DNA of 64,000 nt from Lethocerus indicus (taxonomy: Eukaryota > Arthropoda > Insecta > Hemiptera > Belostomatidae). Numbering within the stretch: the stretch's first letter is position 1; the number at the start of each line of letters is the position of its first letter. Shown one piece after another: positions 48,801 to 55,904 of the stretch. The stretch is from the NCBI GenBank assembly GCA_019843655.1, contig JACDQD010000107.1:522501-586500 (forward strand), read 5' to 3'. Under the pieces are notes generated by a model. The model searched no databases and was not told the DNA's origin. It saw only the letters and a program-made list of their open reading frames with translations. The position numbers were made by a program, and so were the translations under genes.

Positions 48801-49218
48801 TCTTTAAAAAAATCTCATAATAATATCTGGCGTTTGGGCACTGGTAAAAGGTGAAATGAATGAAGTGAGAAATAATACAAAATTACTATAATTAAGAGAA
48901 AAACTCTGTGTGTAAAACGAGGTGTAAAAAAAGGTGAATCAAATGAGTAACACCTTCGAATTGCGTTATTAAGAGGGTGATTTCCGAGAAAATGTGTTAA
49001 TGGGAAAAATTCGAATTTTTCCCTGCGGCTCATGGAATTTTCCTCCAATAACAGGTCGATAACTATCGAGAACGGCAGTCCGTAAATATGTCTGTAAAAA
49101 AGACAATTAAACGAGTATTTACCTGCAGTACTCGGAGCCTGAGTACGACGGCGAAGGGGTACACGTGTCCGGTGAGTACCCTCGAATCGGAAGTGGTGAC
49201 TTCGTCCTGTTCCGCCAT
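32329..49218 (-). CDS. Gene D: small four-transmembrane protein, large intron 1
   Basis: Minus-strand exons in transcription order: 49218-49123 (ATG at 49218; the spliced exon begins at 49245), 34448-34334, 33919-33774 and 32475-32329 (TGA). All junctions are GT-AG and in phase, giving 167 residues. The N-terminus MAEQDEVTTSDSR is hydrophilic. Four hydrophobic spans lie near residues 22-48, 57-76, 102-130 and 137-158, with a short loop containing PSCGPP between spans 2 and 3. The tail is CLYDPD. This tetraspan layout resembles MARVEL/sarcospan-like proteins, but I cannot assign a family. Exon 4 is preceded by a good branch-point match (CACTAAC). The weak point is linking exon 1 across 14.7 kb. 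Phase, the ATG and completion of span 1 support it. Gene C lies entirely inside that intron on the other strand. Confidence 0.72.
32810..33640. repeat. Imperfect 22-30 bp minisatellite
   Basis: About 30 degenerate units of the type GGTTTTTAGGCCCAAAAATG. It lies just outside exon 3 of gene D, in its intron 3. The reverse-complement form makes the arrays at 52195-52560 and 52985-53310. Confidence 0.9.
33970..34095. mobile_element. FB1 fold-back element fragment in gene D intron 2
   Basis: GGCCGGTTTGGTCTCGACGG, then CAGCGCTACTGAAGATGGCG and AACGGCCGAAACCG. Confidence 0.6.
34500..36060. other. AT-rich non-coding DNA between gene D exon 2 and gene C exon 1
   Basis: Poly-C/G runs lie near 35625 and 35700. 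A minus-strand frame at 35820-36140 stays open and is antisense to gene C exon 1. It has no splice context and no known motif. Confidence 0.4.
36069..48639 (+). CDS. Gene C: vanin-like pseudoenzyme with broken catalytic triad
   Basis: Coding exons in phase: 36069-36158 (signal peptide, LFYILLLVQPSFQ; least certain), 37776-37916, 39189-39302, 41435-41571, 45195-45376, 45915-46133, 47241-47589 and 48102-48639 (stop), giving about 589 residues. Homology to A and B is clear in YYVGAVV, IVVFPE, GVYLVVNL, SYFDTDMGLRFG, GPLEYT and QTCCHF. Glu85 is kept, but the catalytic Lys is Ala164 (YSA for YRK) and the catalytic Cys is Gln185 (FQDD for TCFD). The peptide between these motifs is about ten residues shorter than in A and B. 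Nitrilase-type hydrolysis is therefore not expected, and a binding or regulatory role is inference. Exon 7 gains an Arg-rich tract from an AGG microsatellite. The last intron differs in position from A and B. All reading frames are open, so this is not an ordinary pseudogene. Confidence 0.83.
36425..37130 (-). mobile_element. TM2 element plus linked repeat, inverted copy, in gene C intron 1
   Basis: Reverse-complement relative of 22088-22680. GTCCGATTAAATAATCAAC through CGTTTGTAAAGGAAG is the linked part, followed by TM2 sequence ending TACTTTTGGGTACACCTAAT. A further TM2 end lies at the left (AGGTATACTCAAAAGTAATC). Confidence 0.7.
37131..37648. repeat. Three-copy ~167-bp tandem repeat containing (TA)n
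   Basis: Each unit has a TA tract, then AGAAGGGATTTATCGAAAAT, GGTGGGACCGTGTGACTTTT and CCGCTTAGGCGGACCGAAAT. The GGTGGG landmark is at 37217, 37382 and 37552. The units differ mainly in TA and poly-A length. It ends about 130 bp before gene C exon 2. Confidence 0.9.
38508..38740 (+). mobile_element. TM2 TIR element, full copy, in gene C intron 2
   Basis: The left end, TTGGGTGTACCCGAAAGTAA, and right end, TCGATTACTTTCGGGTACCC, are inverted repeats. Length is about 230 bp. The interior is shared with 13305, 22088 and 36900. Confidence 0.75.
38823..38870. repeat. (TA)n microsatellite
   Basis: About 24 TA units directly before an LTR-like fragment. Confidence 0.95.
38871..38962 (+). mobile_element. 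LTR-like fragment sandwiched between TA tracts
   Basis: CTTAACAAAGGGCTTTGTCA then AATCTCTATGTTG and CCGCCCTTCTGACTTA match the minus strand of 54421-54512, next to the gypsy-like integrase. Confidence 0.6.
38962..39013. repeat. (TA)n microsatellite
   Basis: About 26 TA units. Confidence 0.95.
39417..39748. mobile_element. FB1 fold-back element in gene C intron 3
   Basis: Arms run from ACCGTAGGTTGGTGATGTTT to CCTCGCAGACCACAAAACAG. A (TA)n tract begins at its right end (GGTATATATA). Confidence 0.8.
39749..39799. repeat. (TA)n microsatellite
   Basis: Abuts the right end of the FB1 copy. Confidence 0.95.
40373..40625. mobile_element. FB1 fold-back element in gene C intron 3
   Basis: GTCTCCTCTCGCCGGTTTGC to CAACAAATCTACGGTGTTCC. 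The centre contains AGTGACAGCGACAGTGACAG. Confidence 0.75.
41793..42535. repeat. Decamer minisatellite GGCGTTTCAA
   Basis: About 70 tandem units, mostly perfect, with sporadic variants (GGCGTTTTAA, AGAGCGTTTC). It lies in gene C intron 4. Confidence 0.97.
42536..43390. other. Intronic non-coding DNA of gene C
   Basis: No second gene is seen. The GC-rich patch at 42740-42910 is open on the minus strand but has no splice signals or familiar motifs. Confidence 0.4.
43395..43882. mobile_element. MITE-like element with ~105-bp imperfect inverted arms
   Basis: The left arm reads ATGCATTCCGGCCTACGGGC at 43485-43504 and the right arm reads GCCCGTAGGCCGGAATGCAT at 43779-43798. Complementarity continues outward through the AAAAACGATA / TATCGTTTTT segments. 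No coding capacity. Confidence 0.7.
44378..44805. repeat. Dispersed repeat with FB1 remnant, second copy
   Basis: Direct-orientation relative of 31337-31742. The FB1 part contains TTTTCGGCCGCTCGCCATCT and GAGGATGGCGAGCCACCAGC. Confidence 0.65.
45440..45860 (+). mobile_element. Jockey-like LINE 3' end in gene C intron 5
   Basis: AAATTTGGACTGTCGAGACC, CGGACGTACGGAATAGAAC and GGCCCAGAGACTTTTTCTGT match the 17985 and 23945 copies. It ends about 55 bp before exon 6. The frame is broken. Confidence 0.7.
46302..46838. repeat. 44-bp tandem repeat with internal palindrome
   Basis: About 12 copies of GTAGTACCTCAGTGGCATCT followed by TGTCGAGAGCCACTATAGTG and GCCC. Each unit carries the 14-bp palindrome GCCACTATAGTGGC. 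The last two units vary (CCACAGTTTGCATC). It lies in gene C intron 6. There are no unique spacers, so it is not a CRISPR array. Confidence 0.95.
46853..47175 (+). mobile_element. Deleted mariner element beside gene C exon 7
   Basis: TIRs are TTGGGCTGACAACTAAGTAA and ACTCAGTTGTCAAGCCAATA. An open frame reads FEERSGRPVEVDDDRIRAII then RDIAEKPNVSYTCIRNHL, the mariner transposase helix-turn-helix region. Most of the catalytic domain is missing. Confidence 0.82.
47311..47394 (+). repeat. (AGG)n microsatellite inside gene C exon 7
   Basis: Purine-rich GGAGGAGGAGG repeats in the reading frame of exon 7, encoding mostly Arg with some Trp and Ser. Confidence 0.85.
47868..48010. mobile_element. FB1 right-arm fragment in gene C intron 7
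   Basis: AGCGCTACTGAAGATGGCGA to CCTCGCAGACCACAAAACAC. Confidence 0.7.
48732..48737 (+). terminator. PolyA signal of gene C
   Basis: AATAAA lies about 90 bases after the stop. Confidence 0.45.
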
Positions 49219-49284
49219 CGACTCCTTCCTGTGGCTGAGACGGTTCTGGAACGGAATAAAAAAAACAGAAAGCTAAATACTTTA

Positions 49285-49672
49285 ACGTACCTGTTTTGTG
49301 GTCCGCCTAGGGGTTGTAATACCGTCGGTATGTGGTGTTTCTGTCTAAACCGGTTTCGGCCGCTCGCCATCTTCAGTAGCGCGGTGTCAGTCACTTTGGA
49401 TGTTTTTGGGGCGCATCCTCACTGCACTGTGTCACTGTCACTTGTACTGTGCAAGTGACAGCGTACAGGTGACACTACAAGTGACACTACAAGTGACACT
49501 ACAAGTGACACTACAAGTGATACTACAAGTGACACTACAAGTGACATGACACTAAAAGTGACTAACACAGCGCTACTGAAGATGGCGAGCGGCCGAAACC
49601 GGTCTAGCGAAAGACCGAACCGGCGAGAGAGGAGACAGAAACACCACAAACTTACAGAAAGCTAAGTGTTAA
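49285..49672. mobile_element. FB1 fold-back element with a 12-bp tandem repeat in its centre
   Basis: Arms start CCTGTTTTGTGGTCCGCCTA and end GAAACACCACAAACTTAC. The centre has about eight copies of GTGACACTACAA (49466-49556). It begins about 40 bp upstream of the gene D exon 1 acceptor. Confidence 0.8.
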
Positions 49673-49679
49673 AAAAAAT

Positions 49680-50430
49680 CTTAAAATTTTATTGGGGGGG
49701 GGGGTTATTGACCGAAATTGTGCCACAATTTCCAATAACTATTTGCCGCTTTTACGCCCCTTCTACGAGGTTTTAAAATGAAGAGAAAACAAAAAAAATT
49801 GAATCTTTGTAAGTAAGGAAAACCAACCGATCTTAAACTTTGGCGTAAAAAAATATAACGAAATTCCACAACCCTTCACACAAAAAAAACCTCCTTTATC
49901 ACAAAATTAAATATTTATTAAATACGATAAAAATAAAAAAACATGATAGGAACCTCACGATGGCAGTTGATGGGCGCGATTCAACCCATTCAAAATCTCC
50001 GTTATATCGAAAAGATATTATTTCGAGCCTACGAAATGTTATCGGACGGTACAATACAATTTATACCTGGCATAATTCTTGATTATTTCCACGAATAACT
50101 TGATTATAAGAATGTTGTTCGGCTGAAAAAAAAACAGCTCCTGGGGGTTGATTCTTGGGGAGACAATTCGGTAGGCCCGTTCGTTTACCGATCAATGATT
50201 ATGAAACGAGGAACGATTTACCAATTTTCAGACCATCGACTGAAACTTTTCCGGCGACTCCAATTGGGAATACGGGCCCCGGGAAATCCGGGGTGAAATT
50301 CAAACCGTTTTCTCGCCTCAAACCAGATAATTGGTGTCAATCGAAAGGGAAAACGTCCGGAAAAGAGTTTTCCCCTCTCGCCTTTCGGAATCGTTGAGAT
50401 CTATGTGATTTTCTCGTGAAAAATGTCGAA
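49680..50430. other. Non-coding stretch
   Basis: AT-rich with a G-run near 49694. No gene or repeat is recognised. Confidence 0.4.
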
Positions 50431-50434
50431 AGAC

Positions 50435-50728
50435 TTCGTAGGTTTGCCGTGTTTCCGTCTCTTCCGATAGACCGGTTTCGGCCGCTCGCCATCTTCAGTA
50501 GCGGTGTTCTCCCCACTCCACTTTTACTGTACACTGTCACTATAAATTGTACAGTAAAAGTGACAGCGGCAGTACATCGAGGATGCCCGAAAAACATCCA
50601 AAGTTACTGGCGGCGCTACTGAAGATGGCGGGCGGCCGAAACCGGTCTACTAGAAGACAGAACCGGCTAGAGAGGAGACAGAGAAACGGGATATTCTAAC
50701 CCCTCAAAGACCACAAAAACAGGTATGT
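50435..50728. mobile_element. FB1 fold-back element
   Basis: CGTAGGTTTGCCGTGTTTCC to CTCAAAGACCACAAAAACAG. The arms are complementary with an ACAGTAAAAGTGACAG centre. Confidence 0.75.
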
Positions 50729-51164
50729 TAAAGTAGATTAATTGTTGTCCGAGACCTATATCTTCGCGTCTCTCTATACGACATAATATCGTGTCTAGAT
50801 TTGGCGTTATTCCGTCGATTTCATCGGCTTTAATCAATAGCGGCGTTCGACAGTCACGGTAGAACCAATTTGGCTGTTTATTGGCGTCTGCAGAGGCGGA
50901 AATTGGAGTTGGCACGCAAATGGACATAGGCCTCGTCACAACAGTACATCTGTCCCACAATCGGCACATAATATATCTGATATTCCCCGATAATACGGGG
51001 AACAATTATTCTCTTTGGGGCGGTATCGACACTGGGCTCGATTTTTCAGTTTTTTTCAGTATATTTTTTCTCTCTCTCTCTTATTTTACTGTCGCGACTG
51101 TAAAAAGTGCAATAAGCGTCATTGATACCGCACTTGGTTTAAGCCGAGGCGGGCGGGGGGGGGA

Positions 51165-51420
51165 TGATAATAGAGGAAAGGGACTGAAGGGAGTGGAGAA
51201 TGTCCTTCAGGACTGTCGGTATGTTGAGGTAATTATGGATTTTTCGGTTAGAAACATACCCGGGGGCTTAAGGATGGTACCGAAGGACTTTTGACTGAAA
51301 TGTCGGAAGTATCGCTTTGTATTATTGTCAATTTGTGTTACTTAAGGTCAATTTCGATGTCGGTCTTAGCAATGGCCTTAAGTGAGTCTAAATTGTCTGT
51401 TTGAGTCGGGTTCGGGGATT
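51165..51420 (-). mobile_element. Jockey-like LINE fragment
   Basis: GAAACATACCCGGGGGCTTA and GAAGGACTTTTGACTG (plus strand) are the complement of the GTATGTTTC and AGTCCTTCG region of the other LINE copies. Confidence 0.6.
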
Positions 51421-51424
51421 CAAC

Positions 51425-52190
51425 GTGATTAATATTTTCTACTGTAAAGTTTGGATTTTTTCGATATTTCTGACAGTCCCCTACGATATACTGTGGGGGG
51501 GGATTGTCATTTTCGTACTATCTGGCAACCTCCACTCCGGGAAATTCGCTGGGGTATATTCGAAATATTCTCTTCCGGCCATTTATATTCTCCGCCCTTT
51601 TCTTTCCAGCCACCGCCCTGGAGAAGGAGGAGGAGGAGGAGGTATACGTGTGTCTCTTCTGGGGCTTATCCAGATATAGGGGCCGGGGGCTGCCTCGCGC
51701 CCAGAACCGACTCAGAAACGACGCATATCCGACGATATATCCCTGAATATTTTCAGGGATATAAACGCGTGACGAGATTTATCCTGGAAAAAATCCCGGA
51801 CCTCGAAAAGGGTGGATCGTCTCCCCACCCCCCCTCTCTCCGTTTTCCCGTCCGTAAGGAAACTCCCACCGACTTTTTAGTTATAAGTTTATTTTCGCGA
51901 CATTCATTTCACCAGAATATAATCTGGGAAAAGTACTTACAGTATTCACCCCAAAAAAAACTCACTGAATCAATGCCATTCTAAGAAAATGGAATTGTTC
52001 CATCCAGTATTCTGTTTGTAGACACGAGCCTAATTATCTATAGAAAGAATCATACCTACAGTGATATCTTTAAGTCGGACTTTAAGCTACACTTTCACCA
52101 AAAATGAGACACAACTAAGTCAATTGGTTTGCAAGTTATGGACTGTTGAACAGTGGATACATTTTTTTGGACCCGTTGGAAATTCAACCC
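51425..52190. other. Non-coding stretch
   Basis: Contains a GGAGGAGGAGG run near 51630 that keeps several frames open. No convincing exon. Confidence 0.4.
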
Positions 52191-52194
52191 AAAA

Positions 52195-52560
52195 ACAGCA
52201 TTTCTGGGCCGAATTTGTGCCTAACAACCGTAATTTTTTGGCCTAAAAAGAACAATTTTCGGCCTATAAAACGCATTTTTGGGCCGATTTTTCGCCTAAA
52301 AACCACATTTTTGGCATAAAAACGGCATTTTTGGGGTTAATTTTTAGCCTAAAAACTCCATTTCTGGGCCTAAAAACAGCAATTTAGAACCGATTTTGGG
52401 CTTAAAAACCTCTTTTTTACCTTACAATCGCTATTTTGGGCCTTTTTGTGCCGATTTTGGACCCAAAAACAGCATTTTTGGACCAATCTTACGCTCGAAA
52501 ACCGGATTCTTGCAATTGCACGCATAAAAACCGTATTTCTGGTCTGATATTCCGCCTTTT
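52195..52560. repeat. 22-30 bp minisatellite, reverse-complement of the 32.8-kb array
   Basis: Units such as GGCCTAAAAACCACATTTTT. It is the complement of the GGTTTTTAGGCC units at 32810-33640. Confidence 0.85.
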
Positions 52561-52734
52561 TTCACTCGTTATAACTTTTATTACTTTTGGCTCTTTTGCA
52601 GTGCGCGGAGCAGATTATATTTCATCTAATTGTTTTTGCTTTATCCAAGACATTGAATGGTAGAATGTTTTTGTATATAAACGTGATAGTAACGTAGAGA
52701 CAGACATTTTATTATTGATTATTTTTTATTTAGG

Positions 52735-52903
52735 TATTGAACCAACATATATTCATACTGCAACGGACGACACAATTATCATTAAAGATGAAAACAGTTA
52801 TGAAAATTTTGACCAGCCCAGCCCATCCAAAGGTGCAGGAGCCGCCCAAAACCAGACCAAGAAGATCCATCCATGTCATTCATCTTCTAATATGTCAGTA
52901 TAA
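52735..52903 (+). CDS. Possible terminal exon of an unknown gene (partial)
   Basis: After a T-rich acceptor (GATTATTTTTTATTTAG|GT), 56 codons stay open to TAA at 52903. The peptide starts GIEPTYIHTATDD and ends KKIHPCHSSSNMSV, with a polar, Ser/Gln/Lys-rich middle like a cytoplasmic tail. Codon use is AT-rich. No upstream exon was found and no family is recognised. The sequence from about 52880 past the stop is duplicated at 53314-53425. Confidence 0.22.
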
Positions 52904-52975
52904 CACCATGTCATTAAGCTTGATACCAAAGTTTGTAACACACTGGCATGAAAACATGTTGTAAATTGTGTTATC
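52880..52975 (+). repeat. Direct duplicate flanking a minisatellite, left copy
   Basis: CATTCATCTTCTAATATGTC through AAATTGTGTTATCGAAGT recurs at 53314-53425, bracketing the array at 52985-53310. Confidence 0.85.
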
Positions 52976-52984
52976 GAAGTCATT

Positions 52985-53310
52985 TTTTGGCCTAAAAACG
53001 GCAATTTTTCACCGATTTTGGGCCAAAGAATGCATTTTTGGGCCAATTTTTCACCTAAAACCCCATTTCTGGGCCCAAAAACAGAACTCTAGAACCGATT
53101 TTGCCCTTAAAAACGACATTTTTGGGACGATTTTACGCCTTAAAACCGCATTTTAGAGTCGATTTTGCACCTAAATACCCCATTCTTGGACCTGAAAACA
53201 GCATTTTAGAGCCTAAAAACAGCATTTTGGTGTCGATTTTGCCCCTAGAAAAGGCATTTTTGGGCCCGAAAAACGTATTTTAGAGACGATTTTACGCCTA
53301 AAACCCCATT
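52985..53310. repeat. 22-30 bp minisatellite, second block
   Basis: Same unit type and orientation as 52195-52560. Confidence 0.85.
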
Positions 53311-53313
53311 TTT

Positions 53314-54055
53314 CATTCATCTTCTAATATGTCAGTATAACACCATGTCATTAAGCTTGATACCAGAGTTTGTAACACCGAATCACTGGCATGAAAACAT
53401 GTTTTAAATTGTGTTATCGAAGTTATTGCTCTTTGTAGATTGGTTTGTGTAAGAATGTCCTTAATAATTCCCTATTATTTATTTATTTTATATATTACAT
53501 CACTATATTGTTTTAATGATGCAGGGTTGTAAATTTTGTTTTTAAAGTTATTTCCCCTTGTTGATTGACGTGTGTAAGAAAGGAATTAGTAATTACCTTT
53601 GTTATTTATTTATTTTATATTCATATTACATCACTGTATGTTTTGAATTATACATGGAAACATGGATGTAAATTGTGTTATCAAAGCCTTTTATGGATAG
53701 ACGTGTAAGAAAGGAATTTGTAATTCTCATTATGTTATCTATTTTATAAATGTATTACATCACTGTATGGTTTGAAGGTTACATGGAAACATTGATGTAA
53801 ATTGTGTTATCAAAATGATTGCCCTTGTAGATTGACATGTGTAAGAAAGGAATTAACAATTCCCTTTATGTTATCTATTCATCTTAATATATTACATCTC
53901 TGTATAGTTTGAATGGTACACGGAAACATGGATGTAAATTGTGTCATCAAAGTTATTGCCCTTTGTAGATTGACATGTGTAAGAAAGGAATTAGTAATTC
54001 CCATTTTTATTTATTTATTTTATAAATAAATTACATCACTATATGGTTTAATTCT
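53314..54055. repeat. ~120-150 bp AT-rich tandem repeat, about five copies
   Basis: Landmarks GTAAATTGTGTTATCAAAG, GATTGACATGTGTAAGAAAG and TATTACATCACTGTATGG recur at roughly 120-150 bp spacing. Confidence 0.8.
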
Positions 54056-54181
54056 CTATTAACACCTACTTAACAAAAGGTAACTTGTATTCTGCTATTT
54101 ATAAGAAAGATGTTAATAATGCCATTGAATGTCAAAGCAAGTTGATGCAACACGGCTTTGAAGGAACATTTCATTATTACT

Positions 54182-54186
<5 letters not shown>

Positions 54187-54232
<46 letters not shown>
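54187..54232. repeat. (TA)n microsatellite
   Basis: About 23 TA units. Confidence 0.95.
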
Positions 54233-54356
54233 CCTTTGGTGTGTTTATGTATACATATACGTATTAAATTCGTCCGAAATCAAATAAATTATTTGTTCAA
54301 GAACGAATTTATTTTGAGAAAAAACTCAACAATCGAACAATCGTCTCGAACTCTCG

Positions 54357-54358
<2 letters not shown>

Positions 54359-54420
<62 letters not shown>
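54359..54420. repeat. (TA)n microsatellite
   Basis: About 31 TA units abutting the putative LTR. Confidence 0.95.
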
Positions 54421-54422
<2 letters not shown>

Positions 54423-54730
54423 TCAGAAGGGCGGCCGTAAGCCCAAGAGGCATTAGCTATCGTAAACAGCAACATAGAGATTTGGCAAAGCCCTTTGTTA
54501 AGGGTTATTTACAATTCTATTTACAATTCCATTTCTTATTTCTAAAGTTCGGGGACAGGGTTTCCTCCATAATCCTCCTCGGCCCATTGCATTCTGCTTG
54601 TTCCTGCCTCTGGTCTTTCTGCACGTTGCGACAGGAACGATGCTCGTAAAAATAAAAATAAATTAACCGCACAAAGGGAAAAATAAAAATAACACAAGGT
54701 AACTGAACTAATATTAAACTTTGCCGAGGG
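54421..54730 (-). mobile_element. Putative LTR / 3' region of gypsy-like retrotransposon
   Basis: It lies downstream (minus strand) of the pol stop. Part of it, CTTAACAAAGGGCTTTGCCA, recurs at 38871-38962. Exact LTR ends were not defined. Confidence 0.45.
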
Positions 54731-54736
54731 GGGTCC

Positions 54737-55899
54737 CTAACTATTTACAAATTTTTCCCCGGCGATCGGGATCGGGAATCCGTTCGCGAACCGAACTCTC
54801 TTCTTCCGCGGAGTCCGCAACTCCTGGAGGTGGGCGGTCTCGCGTCGCCCTGCGGGGTTGTCGGCCCTCTCGAGTCGCGCCCGGTTTCTACTACAACAAC
54901 CGGGCGACCCGATACGGCCCCAGATATCGCGGATCTGTTTTCCTGCGCCGGCAGGCGTTCTTACGGAAGACCACATCACCCGCGCGTATCTCTTCGAGTA
55001 AATTCCCTTCCGTCCCTGTATTATGCTTGTTAGTCATTTCCGTTTTTGTCTTCTCAATTTTGTCCGACACGCCCGCCCGTGCCAAAGGGAATTTGTTAAA
55101 TCGTGCGGGTCTGACCCGTCGCGGAATGTACGCTGTAGTTATAGGCTAGGACGGCTCTAGCCATCGCGTTCGTTCCCGTTACGCCTTTTACGACTTTCAT
55201 AAATTTAGAAGTACTCCGCGAGGTCCCGTGCAGGCGTTCGATCATACCGTTGGATTGCGGATGTCGCGGCGTTGTATAATGCCAGCCAATATCGAGCTCT
55301 TTCAGTGTATCGCGGAGACGTTTATTGTCAAATTCGCGGCCCTTGTCCATAATGACCAAATTCGGTTTTCCTTGCGTCGCGAATCGTTCTAACAGCGCCG
55401 TCCTAATTGCGCTCGCCGTCTTATTCCTAATTCGCCGGGCGTAGGCTAGGCGTGAGTACTCATCAATCGTCGTGAGGTACTTTTCCTTTTCCCAGAAGAA
55501 CACGTCTATCTGGACTCTCAAACCCGGTTCTGTCGGGGTCGGTGTAACCATCCGCGGGGCTTCTAGCGGTCTCCTTACGTACTTTACTTGGTTACACACC
55601 GAACTCTCACCGACAATTTCTCTGACCGTGCCCAACATGTTGGGCCAGTAGTACTCCCTCTTTAAGTGATCTACTGTTTCCTTTTCACACCTATGATTCG
55701 TGATACCGGTATGGTAGCTTTTTACTAATCCGTTTTGTCTCGTCTCCGATTTTATGGTTTCCACCATCCTGTCGCAAACTATTAGCTGGCCGGTCCGTCC
55801 TATTTGCCCTGCCAGGTAGGCTGTAATCAGCCTCTGTACTAACTCCCGAGAATCGGTTTCACCGCGTCCGAATATATAGCTGAGACCCGGTACGGCCAC
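54737..55899 (-). pseudogene. Gypsy-like retrotransposon integrase, truncated and frameshifted
   Basis: A minus-strand frame (55899-55096) carries an integrase. The zinc-binding region starts near HTGITNH but has Ser in place of the first Cys of its C-x2-C pair (GESSVCNQ). The catalytic core follows with an intact DD35E triad (QIDVFF, IMDKGREF, GMIERLH). A frameshift near 55130 separates it from the C-terminal part (AGDVVFRK, then YLGPYRV, a GPY/F-type module), which continues in other frames to about 54737. Reverse transcriptase, protease and gag are absent. The N-terminal residues (AVPGLSYIFGRGETD) are shared with the adjoining satellite. This is a dead fragment. Confidence 0.85.
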
Positions 55900-55904
55900 C
55901 CTGT

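Noticed and set aside
50667..51005. 112-codon minus-strand frame, possibly old transposase
   Set aside because: Some blocks look protein-like, but I cannot match them to a family and there are no element ends.
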